From positions 5,001-69,000 of the forward strand of contig CABSCP010000025.1 of NCBI GenBank assembly GCA_902476265.1: a stretch of DNA of 64,000 bases, read 5' to 3'. Numbering within the stretch: position 1 is the first letter of the stretch; each line of letters starts with the position of its first letter. This document shows positions 51,801 to 61,202 of this stretch, piece by piece. The DNA is from an uncultured Lachnospiraceae bacterium. Its GTDB lineage: Bacteria > Bacillota > Clostridia > Lachnospirales > Lachnospiraceae. Below the pieces are notes generated by a model. That model did no database searches and had not been told where the DNA came from. It worked only from the letters and a program-made list of their open reading frames with translations. Position numbers and translations under genes: made by a program.

Positions 51801-52016
51801 TATATAGTAAACAGCATCATATTAAAGGAGATAAAATTAGAAAGAGTTTAGCTTGTTCTGTAGACAAATAGAAAATGTTGGATTTTTACATGATTAGATA
51901 TGCCAAGAACTATGATAATTAGCGTAGATAGATTATGAAAAGGGAGCATTATGAAATGGGCTGTATTATGTTGAGGCTACGATTTTGATAATACTCCTAT
52001 AACTGGCAGACGTAGT

Positions 52017-52064
52017 GAAAGGGCCGATAGATGGAGGATATTCCATTTATATCGACCCTTTTTT
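52017..52064 (+). terminator. Terminator before the xylan locus
   Basis: AAAGGGCCGATAGATGGA pairs imperfectly with TCCATTTATATCGACCCTTT and is followed by T residues. Confidence 0.65.
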
Positions 52065-52193
52065 CAGTACAATCACCATTACAGAAGAATACGTGCTCGT
52101 GCACAACAGGGGTGAAATTGCACAATGAACGGTTCCGGAAACCCCATCTTTATACCGCTTCTTTGTAGATATTTCTGAAAATGAAACATCGGC

Positions 52194-52222
52194 TTGCTTT
52201 TCTTTAAGGGCAACTGTATGAT
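52194..52222 (+). promoter_or_regulatory. Promoter of the GH43-YesMN cluster
   Basis: TTGCTT and TATGAT are 17 bases apart, 35 bases before the GH43 ATG. Confidence 0.55.
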
Positions 52223-52257
52223 AGAGGCAGAGTTTTGACGAGAAGGGATGGGAATAT

Positions 52258-53856
52258 ATGAAAACGTGCACGGGCACAAAGAGAATGATGAATGACAATC
52301 CTATTTTAAAAATGGACTTCCCCGACCCTGATGTAATCCGGGTTGGGGATACTTATTATATGGTGAGCACCACCATGCATTTTTTCCCGGGAGGCGTGAT
52401 CCTGCGTTCTTTTGATCTGGTGCATTGGGAAACGGTGGCCTATGTCTATGACCGTCTGGACGATACCGAAAAGCAGTGTCTGATCGGACAAGCAAACTGT
52501 TATGGACAGGGCATGTGGGCGGCCACTCTTCGGTACCATAAAGGTCTTTTTTATGTGTGTTTTGTGGCCAATGATACACACAAAACCTATCTGTATACGG
52601 CGAAGCAGGCAGAAGGACCATGGAAAAGGCAGGAAATAGAAGGATTTTACCATGACTGTTCCCTGTTTTTTGATGAGGATGACAGCGTGTATCTGGTCTA
52701 TGGCAACACGGATATCCGTCTGACACAGATGAAAGCGGATCTGACCGGGCCCATGCCCGGCGGACTGGACCGCATCATTGTCCGTGACAGCGGGAATGGT
52801 TTTCTGGGATATGAAGGTTCCCATATGTATAAAATCGGGGGCAGATATTATGTGTTTTTTATCCATTCCCGAAAAGACCGCTGGATGCGGACCCAGGCCT
52901 GTTTTTGCGCGGACAGCCTGCAGGGTATTTTCAGAGGGCGGGATGTGCTGGAGGATACCAGAGGATATTGCAATCAGGGCGTAGCCCAGGGCGGCATTGT
53001 GGATACCCCGGATGGCCGCTGGTATGCGGTGCTCTTTCAGGATCACGGCGCGGTGGGCAGGATTCCGGTGCTGCTGCCTGTCAGCTGGAGGGAAGAAGCA
53101 GCGCCGGAAGGCGTCACGGGAACCTTTCCCGTATTCGGAGAAAACGGAAGAGTGCCGGAAAGCTTTCCGGTAACAAGTACCCGGCCGGATTACCGTTATG
53201 CCCCGTTATACGCATCGGATGATTTTACAGAAGACGGCAATCAAGGGGGATACCGGGGATTGCGGAATGTGTGGCAGTTCAACCACAGGCCGGATGACAG
53301 GCTGTGGGGCGTGGAGCAGAATTGTTTTTGGATTCGCACAGGGAAGCTGTGCCGGAATCTGACGCAGGCGCAAAACACTCTGACCCAGCGGCTTTTATTC
53401 CCTCGCTGCAGCGTTTCGGTCACGCTGGATTTCTCCGGATTAAGGGAAGGGGACTATGCAGGACTGTGCGCGCTGCAGGGCTGTTACGGGATGATAGCAG
53501 TAAAAATAGAAAAGGGAACTCCCTGCCTGGTGATGGGAGCCCGGGAGGCGGAGGATGACAGCCTGAACGCCATGCCTGCCGGGAACGAACCTGCTCCGGA
53601 ATACGAAGTCCTGCCGCTGACAGGTTCTGCAGACAGCAAGGTGAAACTCCGACTGGAAGCGGATTTTTGGCAGATGAAGGATACCGTCCGGTTTTTCTAT
53701 GACAGGGGAGAAGGCTGGGAAGCGTTAGGTCCTGCTCATAAGCTCCGGTTTAAAATGGATCATTTTTGCGGATGCAGGGCAGGGCTGTTCGCCTATTCCA
53801 CCCAAAAGAGCGGAGGGGTGGCAGCATTTTCTCGGTTCCGGTATGAAGAGAATTGA
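52258..53856 (+). CDS. GH43 beta-xylosidase-like enzyme with C-terminal beta-sandwich
   Basis: The 532-residue cytosolic protein has an N-terminal five-bladed propeller with the catalytic base D in FPDPDVI, the modulating D in FYHDCSLFFDED and the acid E in GYEGSHMYKI, followed from about residue 320 by a GH43_C2-type beta-sandwich. This layout fits beta-xylosidases or alpha-arabinofuranosidases that work on short xylo-oligosaccharides. ATG 52258 follows AAGGGATGGG; an ATG further in (52285-52290 region) would also leave the domain intact. The histidine kinase gene follows after 16 bases. Confidence 0.88.
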   Translation: MKTCTGTKRMMNDNPILKMDFPDPDVIRVGDTYYMVSTTMHFFPGGVILRSFDLVHWETVAYVYDRLDDTEKQCLIGQANCYGQGMWAATLRYHKGLFYVCFVANDTHKTYLYTAKQAEGPWKRQEIEGFYHDCSLFFDEDDSVYLVYGNTDIRLTQMKADLTGPMPGGLDRIIVRDSGNGFLGYEGSHMYKIGGRYYVFFIHSRKDRWMRTQACFCADSLQGIFRGRDVLEDTRGYCNQGVAQGGIVDTPDGRWYAVLFQDHGAVGRIPVLLPVSWREEAAPEGVTGTFPVFGENGRVPESFPVTSTRPDYRYAPLYASDDFTEDGNQGGYRGLRNVWQFNHRPDDRLWGVEQNCFWIRTGKLCRNLTQAQNTLTQRLLFPRCSVSVTLDFSGLREGDYAGLCALQGCYGMIAVKIEKGTPCLVMGAREAEDDSLNAMPAGNEPAPEYEVLPLTGSADSKVKLRLEADFWQMKDTVRFFYDRGEGWEALGPAHKLRFKMDHFCGCRAGLFAYSTQKSGGVAAFSRFRYEEN

Positions 53857-53872
53857 TTTGACGGAGGAAGGC

Positions 53873-55672
53873 ATGCAAAGAGGGGCAAAAGGAAACGGAG
53901 AAAGAATGAAAGAAGCGCTGCTGCGCAGGCTGGACGGTGTGCTGGACAACATGAGTTTAAAGCGCAAACTGGTTTTAATGTATGTAGCCTGTGTGCTGCT
54001 CCCTCTTTTTTTGACGGACGGCATGATTCTGTCGGTTTTACTGAAGGCGGAATCGGATTCTCAGCAGCAGGAAATGAAAAATACGGCGGAAGCCATCGCT
54101 TATAATTTGAATGACACGGTGGAAAATGCGGTGCAGCTGGCGCGCAATATTTACGGAAACCGGTATGTGAATGAGTTTCTGGAGAGAGAATATGCGACGC
54201 CGCTGGAGTATTATAATGCCTATCTGGCGCTGATGGAGGACTCTCTTTATAAAGTGGGGGTGGGAAGCAAATACGTTTCGGCGGTCATCTATGCGGACAA
54301 TCCGACTATCGTAAACGGGGGATATTTTGCGCGGGTGGACCCGGTGTATGATACGGACTGGTATCGCGCGGCACAGGAGAGTACGGCGGATACTTTGCTT
54401 TTTCCGTGGTACGAAAAAAACAACGGCTCTGTTTACGGAAACCAGAAAAAACTGTCCCTGCTTCAGAAAATGGACTATTATCATAAAGGACAGTGCGGAA
54501 ATGTGCTGCGGCTGGATTTGAATTATGGAACCATCATCCGCAATATGGTGAATAACCACTATACCTCCACCGTATATGTGTGCAGCGAGGACAAAATCCT
54601 GTTTTCCAACGACGGGCGGGGCGGGACAGGCACGCCTTTTATGAAGCCCTGGGAAGATTTGAATAAGAGGGCCGGGGCGCAAAACCGGATGCAGCTGTAC
54701 GGACAGACCTGGACGATCTACGTGATGAAACCGCCGCTGACCACGGCGCAGGTCATCCGGGAAAATTTCTGGCTGATTCTCTTTTTGGTGTGGCTCAATA
54801 TTGTGGTGCCGCTGGTGTTTATGAGAATTTTCCGGCGTTCCTTCGTGCTGCGGCTGCAGACGCTGGGCAATGCCTTTGAAGGCCAGGATGCGGATCATCT
54901 GCCGCCCATCACACAGGCTGTAGGAAAGGATGAAATCGGGATCCTGATGCGCAGCTATAACCGGATGGCGGACCGGATCAACGAACTGATTCAGACGGTC
55001 TATAAGGATAAACTGCGGGAGCAGGAGATGGATATCGCCAAACAGCAGGCGGAGCTTCTGGCGCTGCACAGCCAGATCAACCCGCACTTTCTGTTCAATG
55101 CGCTGGAAAGCATTCGGATGCACAGTATTTTGAAAGGAGAAAACGAGACTGCCGAAATGGTGGAACGGCTGGCGCTGATGCAGAGGCAGAATGTGGAATG
55201 GGGAAATGATGAGGTAGCAGTGTCAGAGGAGATCCGTTTTGTGGAAGCCTATCTGGAATTGCAGAAATACCGGTTCGGGCAGCGCCTTTCCTACTCGATT
55301 CACATAGATCCGGACTGTGAGAATGTGCGCCTTCCCAAGCTGACGCTGGTGACTTTTGTGGAAAATGCCTGTGTCCACGGCATCGAGGAAAAATCGGCTC
55401 CCGGCTGGATTTTTGTGAGAGGATATAAAAGAGATAAGGAAATATGCTTTGAAATCGAGGATACCGGAATGGGAATGTCGGAGGCTCAGGTGTACGATTT
55501 GCAGGAAAAAATGAACGGTGCGCAGATCGGGCGGCTCAAGGAAAAGGGCAGAGTCGGAATTTTAAATGCCTGCCTGCGTTTAAAAATGGTGACCGACGGA
55601 CAGGTACAGTTTGATTTGGAGAGCGAGCAGGGGGCAGGGACTCTGGTGAGCATCCGCATACAGAATTCTTAA
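53873..55672 (+). CDS. YesM-type sensor histidine kinase
   Basis: The 599-residue membrane kinase has span 1 near residues 28-53, an extracellular sensor domain of about 240 residues, span 2 near 296-320, a HAMP-like linker and a His_kinase domain with H405 in QINPHFLFNALES, followed by an ATPase domain with FVENACVHG. It senses an extracellular sugar or the loaded binding protein and passes phosphate to the YesN-type regulator encoded next. ATG 53873 follows ACGGAGGAA; an in-frame ATG at 53843 overlaps the GH43 gene. Confidence 0.9.
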   Translation: MQRGAKGNGERMKEALLRRLDGVLDNMSLKRKLVLMYVACVLLPLFLTDGMILSVLLKAESDSQQQEMKNTAEAIAYNLNDTVENAVQLARNIYGNRYVNEFLEREYATPLEYYNAYLALMEDSLYKVGVGSKYVSAVIYADNPTIVNGGYFARVDPVYDTDWYRAAQESTADTLLFPWYEKNNGSVYGNQKKLSLLQKMDYYHKGQCGNVLRLDLNYGTIIRNMVNNHYTSTVYVCSEDKILFSNDGRGGTGTPFMKPWEDLNKRAGAQNRMQLYGQTWTIYVMKPPLTTAQVIRENFWLILFLVWLNIVVPLVFMRIFRRSFVLRLQTLGNAFEGQDADHLPPITQAVGKDEIGILMRSYNRMADRINELIQTVYKDKLREQEMDIAKQQAELLALHSQINPHFLFNALESIRMHSILKGENETAEMVERLALMQRQNVEWGNDEVAVSEEIRFVEAYLELQKYRFGQRLSYSIHIDPDCENVRLPKLTLVTFVENACVHGIEEKSAPGWIFVRGYKRDKEICFEIEDTGMGMSEAQVYDLQEKMNGAQIGRLKEKGRVGILNACLRLKMVTDGQVQFDLESEQGAGTLVSIRIQNS

Positions 55673-55684
55673 AAAGAGCAGAAA

Positions 55685-57277
55685 ATGGAAAGGGAGACCG
55701 TAAAAAAGATGCTTAGAGTATTGTTGATCGATGATGAACCCTTTATTTTGCAGGGGCTTAAGGTACTGCTTAACTGGGAAGATTACGGATTTGAAATTGT
55801 CAGGACAGCCTGTAACGGACAGGAGGCGCTGGAATATTTAAAGGAAAATCAGGTGGAACTGATTCTTGCGGACATCAAGATGCCGGGCATGACAGGGCTG
55901 GAACTTCTGGAATACATCCGTAAGGAAAACGTGTCGGAGGCGTATTTTGCGATTTTATCCGGATACAATGACTTTGAATTTGTCCGCGATGCTGTCCGCA
56001 ATGCCTGCGTGGACTATATTCTAAAGCCGGTAAGCAGGGAAGAACTTGTGAACCTGCTCGCCCGGGTGACCAGAATGCATGAGGAATGCCTCCAGAAAAA
56101 GGCGGAGGCTTCCCGGCAGGAAAGCGCCTATCTGGCACGGAATCTGATTGCGGTCATCTGCGGAAAGTACGATGAGACGAATCTGAATCATCTCAAGGAA
56201 AAGCTGCGGTTGTCCGACGGCATCCGCTACATTGCCCTGGAACTGGAGAGGGGAGCGCAGAATATCGGGGCGGAGGATATGCGCTGTCAGCAGAGGCGGC
56301 TGTATGAAGTGTGTAGCAGGCTTTTGGAGGAAGACAGCAGGCACTGCTTTTTTGACGTTTCCCGGAAAGAAAACCGGTATGATATCGGGTTTGTTTACTG
56401 CCGCCGGATGGCGGAGGCACAACAGCTGACAGAACAGGAGTATCTGGACCGCTTTTTGGAAAAGATCAGGCATGTGATGCAGGTGCCGGTGGTAATGCTG
56501 GTGGGAAATGAGGTGGACTCCATTGAAAAAATCGGGGAATCCTACCGAACGGCCGCAGTGGCCCGGTCCTTTCAGGATTTCCGGCTGGCCGGACAGGAGG
56601 AGAACCAGGAGCAGGCGGGGGTTGACCTTTTGCACAAGCAGCTTTTAGACAATCTGGTGAATGCCATTGAGCAGAACAACAAGGGAGAGATTTCGGGCTG
56701 TGTGGCGCAGATTTATGAGGAAATGAACGGCAGCGGAATGGATGTGGGAGTAGTCGGCCTGAATATGAATTACCTTTTGTTCCAGCTGGTACACCTTGCG
56801 GTAGCCCAGGAGGAAGGCGTCAACCAGGAAGAAGTCCTGCGTTATATCACTGCCAATGCCTTCGACGAGGGAACCATAAGGGGCAGCCGCATGCATCTGG
56901 TGCGCTTTGCCGGAGAGTACGCGGATTATCTGGCCCAGCTGAGGGGGAAAGCCGCCCGGGGGGTGCTTGGAGAAGTGGAAAAGGAAGTGCGGGACAATTA
57001 CGCGCAGAATCTGACATTAAAGGAGCTTTCCCGGAAGTATTTTGTTAACAGCGCCTATCTGGGGCAGCTTTTCCGGAAAAAGTATGAAATCTCCTTCAAA
57101 GATTACCTGAATAATTACAGGGTGGACCGGGCGGCGGAGCTTCTGCTGCACACGGATATGAAGGTGTATGAAGTGGCGGAACGGGTGGGGTACCATGATC
57201 TGGACTATTTCATCAACCGTTTTATTGCCGTAAAAGGCTGCACACCGGCCCGTTTCCGCAGACAGACGAGAGAATGA
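55685..57277 (+). CDS. YesN-type response regulator, REC plus AraC DNA-binding domain
   Basis: The protein is 530 residues from ATG 55685 or 522 from ATG 55709. The receiver domain has DDEP and the phospho-acceptor Asp in LILADIKMPG, residue 55 when counted from 55709, which is the usual position and slightly favours that start. A long middle region follows. The C-terminal AraC domain has LTLKELSRKYFVNSAYLGQL and AERVGYHDLDYFINRF. It is expected to activate the binding-protein gene that follows and the xylan genes. Confidence 0.9.
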   Translation: MERETVKKMLRVLLIDDEPFILQGLKVLLNWEDYGFEIVRTACNGQEALEYLKENQVELILADIKMPGMTGLELLEYIRKENVSEAYFAILSGYNDFEFVRDAVRNACVDYILKPVSREELVNLLARVTRMHEECLQKKAEASRQESAYLARNLIAVICGKYDETNLNHLKEKLRLSDGIRYIALELERGAQNIGAEDMRCQQRRLYEVCSRLLEEDSRHCFFDVSRKENRYDIGFVYCRRMAEAQQLTEQEYLDRFLEKIRHVMQVPVVMLVGNEVDSIEKIGESYRTAAVARSFQDFRLAGQEENQEQAGVDLLHKQLLDNLVNAIEQNNKGEISGCVAQIYEEMNGSGMDVGVVGLNMNYLLFQLVHLAVAQEEGVNQEEVLRYITANAFDEGTIRGSRMHLVRFAGEYADYLAQLRGKAARGVLGEVEKEVRDNYAQNLTLKELSRKYFVNSAYLGQLFRKKYEISFKDYLNNYRVDRAAELLLHTDMKVYEVAERVGYHDLDYFINRFIAVKGCTPARFRRQTRE

Positions 57278-57476
57278 GCTGCCATCGGCGGTCAGGGAAA
57301 TATGTGAGATACGGGTAAAATATGACAAAAATCCGGGCGAATTATGAAATGAATTGTGCAACTATAATTTGTCTGGATTTTTCCTATGCTTTCTCCGGTT
57401 CAAATATTGTACAAATGTTATAAAATAGGATCATCGAAGGAAACGAAACGATACAAAATAACAAGGAGGAGAAAGT

Positions 57477-59201
57477 ATGAAAAGCAAAAAGGCGGTAGCG
57501 ATGTTACTGACAGCGGCAATGACCGCGACCATGCTGGCAGGATGCGGCGGTAAAGATACACCGGCGGCAGACACAGGCAAGAGCGCAGAGGATACAAAAG
57601 GAGCGGAAAGCACGGCTGCAGACAGTGGGGAAATCAAAGAGTTTACCGCATTCTTCGCAGTACCCGGTTCCGAAATCAACGATGACAATGAGATTCAGCA
57701 GATCATCGCGGAAAAGATCGGCGCAAAATGTAAGGAAACATGGCTGACAGGCCAGACACAGGAAGAAGCGATCGGCACCATGGTAGCCGGCGGCGAATAT
57801 CCGGATTTCGTTGTGGCAGGCGATTCCGCAGGGATGATGAGAGATGCGGGCGCTCTGGTTGCGCTGGATGAATATCTGGACGATTATCCGGATCTGAAAA
57901 ATTTCTATACGGAGTCTGAGTGGAACGAAATCCGCTCCGAGGACGGCCACATTTACTGGGTTCCCCAGTTCGGCAATATCTGGGAAAAAGATATGAGCAC
58001 AACGCATAACGACGAAGCGTTCTGGATTCAGACCCGTGTATTAAAATGGGCCGGCTATCCGGATATCAGGACTATGGATGAATATTTCAAGCTGATTGAA
58101 GATTACAACGCGGCAAATCCTACGATGGAAGACGGCACCACAAACATTCCTTACACCATTCTCTGTGAGGACTGGCGTTACTTCTGTCTGGAGAATGCGC
58201 CTCAGTTTTTGGACGGCTATCCCAATGACGGCTCGGTTTTAGTTGATCTGGATACGCTGACCGTAAAAGACTACAACACAACCCCTACTGCAAAACGCTA
58301 TTTCGCCAAGCTGAATGAAGAGTTCAAAAAGGGCATTGTAGATCCCGAATCTTTCACACAGACTTATGACGAATATATCGCAAAACTGTCCACAGGACGT
58401 GTGACCGGTATGATTGACCAGTGGTGGGATTTCGCTTACACCGTAAAGGATGCGTTCAAGACACAGGGACTGGATGAGCAGGGCTGTAACTATGTACCCC
58501 TTCCGATCACCATTTCCAGAGACGTGAAAAACCAGTGGAGAGCAACTTCTCCCGACGGCACGCTCAATGCCACCGGCGGGATCTCCATCACCACAAGCTG
58601 TAAGGATATCGAAGGCGCGATGCAGTTCTTAAATGATATGCTGGATCCCGAAGTGATGATCCTGCGCAAATGGGGTGTGAAGGGCGTCGATTATGACGTG
58701 GATGAGAATGGTCTGTTCTATCGTACCGATGATATGCGCATGAAAGCTGCGGATACGGCATACAAGGCTTCTCACCTTTGCTCTTATTCCTACTTCCCGA
58801 TTTATTCCGGTATGGCAATGGACGGCATCAATGCAGCATCTCCGGATGAACAGCCTCAGGAGTTTTTAGACAGCTTACCGGCTGACGTTCAGGAATGTCT
58901 GAAAGCTTACGGATGCTCTACTTACATCGATATGATCGGCACCAACGATGAACCCGGTCCCTGGTATCCGATGTACTCTTTCTCCAACAACATGACCACA
59001 GCGACCCCCGGCGGCACTGCATGGACAAAGATGGGTGAAATCAAACACGAATGGCTGCCCAAGGTTGTGATGGCAGAAGATTTTGAAGCAGGCTGGGAAG
59101 AATACATGAATGTTTACGCAGGGTGTAAACCCGAAGATTTCCTGGCAGAAATGCAGGCGGAACTGGATCGCAGACTGGAGCTTGCAGGAGTATCCAAATA
59201 A
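57477..59201 (+). CDS. Extracellular solute-binding lipoprotein, LplA type
   Basis: The 574-residue lipoprotein has a signal ending in LAGC with Cys23 and a charged linker, then a large family 1 binding domain. Its length and its LplB/LplC partners are typical of the LplA/YtcQ group controlled by YesMN systems. AACAAGGAGGAGAAA precedes ATG 57477. Position between YesN and the permeases, with GH8 and GH43 downstream, suggests that xylo-oligosaccharides are bound. The 199 bases before it probably hold a YesN-controlled promoter, but no convincing -35/-10 pair was identified. Confidence 0.92.
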   Translation: MKSKKAVAMLLTAAMTATMLAGCGGKDTPAADTGKSAEDTKGAESTAADSGEIKEFTAFFAVPGSEINDDNEIQQIIAEKIGAKCKETWLTGQTQEEAIGTMVAGGEYPDFVVAGDSAGMMRDAGALVALDEYLDDYPDLKNFYTESEWNEIRSEDGHIYWVPQFGNIWEKDMSTTHNDEAFWIQTRVLKWAGYPDIRTMDEYFKLIEDYNAANPTMEDGTTNIPYTILCEDWRYFCLENAPQFLDGYPNDGSVLVDLDTLTVKDYNTTPTAKRYFAKLNEEFKKGIVDPESFTQTYDEYIAKLSTGRVTGMIDQWWDFAYTVKDAFKTQGLDEQGCNYVPLPITISRDVKNQWRATSPDGTLNATGGISITTSCKDIEGAMQFLNDMLDPEVMILRKWGVKGVDYDVDENGLFYRTDDMRMKAADTAYKASHLCSYSYFPIYSGMAMDGINAASPDEQPQEFLDSLPADVQECLKAYGCSTYIDMIGTNDEPGPWYPMYSFSNNMTTATPGGTAWTKMGEIKHEWLPKVVMAEDFEAGWEEYMNVYAGCKPEDFLAEMQAELDRRLELAGVSK

Positions 59202-59229
59202 ACCGGCAGTATAGAATTAAGATAAGAGG

Positions 59230-59263
59230 GGCAGCAGTGGTTGCGAGAGTGATTGCTGCTGCC
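59230..59263 (+). other. Intercistronic hairpin after the second binding-protein gene
   Basis: GGCAGCAG and CTGCTGCC enclose an 18-base loop. There is no T-run. As after the first binding-protein gene, it probably sets the ratio of binding protein to permease. Confidence 0.55.
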
Positions 59264-59309
59264 TGCTTTCTGCAAGGAGAAGGTGCATTTGCACGGATAG
59301 GAGGAATCC

Positions 59310-60254
59310 ATGAGAGGAAAAACAAAAAAAAGCAATGAGCCGAAGACGCCGATCACATGGAAAGAAATAAAAAGGCAGAAGGTACTGCTGTTTTGGGCAG
59401 CAATCTTTGTGGCGTATGGAATCATCTTCTGTTACGTGCCTCTGGGAGGCTGGCTGATGGCATTCCAGAACTATAAGCCAAAGGACGGCATTCTGCATTC
59501 CCAGTTTGTGGGGCTTGCCAAGTTCCAGCAGCTGTTTGAAGATGAGACCTTTATCAGAGTCATTAGAAACACGCTGGCCATGGGCGTCATCAACCTGGTG
59601 GCAACCTTTGTCATGGCGATTGTGTTTGCCATATTACTGAATGAATTAAGATCCAAATGGGGAAAGAAATCGGTGCAGACCATTTCTTATCTGCCCCACT
59701 TTTTATCCTGGATTATCGTGACCGGTATCCTGCATGATGCCTTATCAAGCTCCGGTATCATCAATGAATTGTTGTTAAAATTCGGCATTTTGGAGCAGCC
59801 GTTGAACTTTTTTGCACATCCGAAATTTTTCTGGCCCATCGTCGCCTTTGCCAATGTCTGGAAGGAAACAGGCTGGAACGCAATTATTTACTTATCGGCG
59901 ATTACCGCCATTGACCCCTGTCTGTATGAAGCGGCAGCCATCGACGGCGCAGGCAGATGGGCGAAAATCAAACATATTACATTACCGGGCATCAAACCCA
60001 CCATTATGATTCTTCTTCTGATGAATGTGGGCAACGTCTTGAATGCCGGCTTTGAAGTCCAGTACCTGTTAGGAAACGGACTGGTAAAAAGTGTTTCCGA
60101 AACCATTGATATCTACGTGCTCAAATGGGGGATCAGCCAAAGCGACTATTCTTTGGGTACCGCAGCCGGTATTTTTAAGAGTGTCGTCAGTATTGTGCTG
60201 ATTATCATTGCCAACCAAATGGCAAAACGGGCAGGAGAAGAACGGCTGTTTTAA
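59310..60254 (+). CDS. ABC transporter permease, LplB type
   Basis: The 314-residue permease has six spans, a basic N-terminal tail and the ATPase-contact segment EAAAIDGAGRWAKIKHITLP. ATAGGAGGA precedes ATG 59310. It pairs with the LplC-type permease that follows and with the lipoprotein upstream. No ATPase is encoded in the cluster. Confidence 0.92.
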   Translation: MRGKTKKSNEPKTPITWKEIKRQKVLLFWAAIFVAYGIIFCYVPLGGWLMAFQNYKPKDGILHSQFVGLAKFQQLFEDETFIRVIRNTLAMGVINLVATFVMAIVFAILLNELRSKWGKKSVQTISYLPHFLSWIIVTGILHDALSSSGIINELLLKFGILEQPLNFFAHPKFFWPIVAFANVWKETGWNAIIYLSAITAIDPCLYEAAAIDGAGRWAKIKHITLPGIKPTIMILLLMNVGNVLNAGFEVQYLLGNGLVKSVSETIDIYVLKWGISQSDYSLGTAAGIFKSVVSIVLIIIANQMAKRAGEERLF

Positions 60255-60266
60255 GCAGCGGAAAGG

Positions 60267-61202
60267 ATGGTCAGGAATATGAAAAAAGTAAATGAACATG
60301 CCGCAGGGCAGATAAAATATAAAAGATCGGTTCCGGATATGGTTTTTACCGTCTGCAATACAATATTTATGATCGCATTCGTTGTGGTTACGCTCTATCC
60401 GGTATTAAACACACTGGCGATTTCGTTTAACGACGGCGCGGATGCGCTGCGGGGCGGCATCTATCTGTTTCCCAGGAAATGGACTCTGAAAAATTATCAG
60501 ACAGTATTGGCAAAAGACAACCTGCTTGTGGGCGCCTATATATCCGTCGCCCGCACCATTCTGGGCACGGTTTTTGCATTGGTGACCAACGCGCTGCTGG
60601 CCTTTATCGTCAGCCGCAAGCGGTTTTTATTCAAAAGCCAGCTTTCCCTGTTCTGGGTCATCACCATGTATGTCAACGGCGGTATGATCCCCATCTTTTT
60701 GCTGTACAAGAATCTGCATCTGACAAACAGTTTCTGGGTTTATGTCATTCCCGGGATGCTCAGCGCCTTCAATATGCTGGTGATGCGCACCTTCATGCAG
60801 GGCATTCCGGACAGTCTGGAGGAATCCGCACAGTTGGACGGCGCGGGTTACATGACGATTTTTGTGAAAATCATTTCTCCGCTCTGCAAGCCGGTGTATG
60901 CTACGGTAGCGCTGTTTGTGGCAGTGGGACAGTGGAACTCCTGGTTTGACACGATGCTGTATAACCGGATGAGGGGCGAGTATACCACACTGCAGTATGA
61001 ATTGATGAAGCTGTTGTCTTCCGTTACCAACCAAAGCTCATCGGCAGAAGCGATGAAGGATGCCATGTCAGCGTCTACGGTAACGCCCACTTCCATTCGT
61101 GCGGCGGCGACCATTGTCACCATGCTTCCGATTGTGTGTCTGTATCCGTTCCTGCAAAGATACTTCATCACCGGGCTTACCATAGGAGGTGTCAAAGAAT
61201 AA
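60267..61202 (+). CDS. ABC transporter permease, LplC/YtcP type
   Basis: The 311-residue permease has six spans and the contact segment ESAQLDGAGYMTIFVKIISP. Two starts are possible, ATG 60267 right after GAAAGG or ATG 60279 giving MKKVNEHAAG; the ribosome sites do not decide clearly. Its stop shares bases with the GH8 start, so import and hydrolysis are coupled. Confidence 0.9.
   Translation: MVRNMKKVNEHAAGQIKYKRSVPDMVFTVCNTIFMIAFVVVTLYPVLNTLAISFNDGADALRGGIYLFPRKWTLKNYQTVLAKDNLLVGAYISVARTILGTVFALVTNALLAFIVSRKRFLFKSQLSLFWVITMYVNGGMIPIFLLYKNLHLTNSFWVYVIPGMLSAFNMLVMRTFMQGIPDSLEESAQLDGAGYMTIFVKIISPLCKPVYATVALFVAVGQWNSWFDTMLYNRMRGEYTTLQYELMKLLSSVTNQSSSAEAMKDAMSASTVTPTSIRAAATIVTMLPIVCLYPFLQRYFITGLTIGGVKE

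Larger units (their letters stand above)
51801..52257. other. Intergenic region before the xylan locus
   Basis: About 215 AT-rich bases without coding capacity are followed by a terminator at 52017-52064, then by unassigned DNA and the promoter at 52194-52222. Confidence 0.6.
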
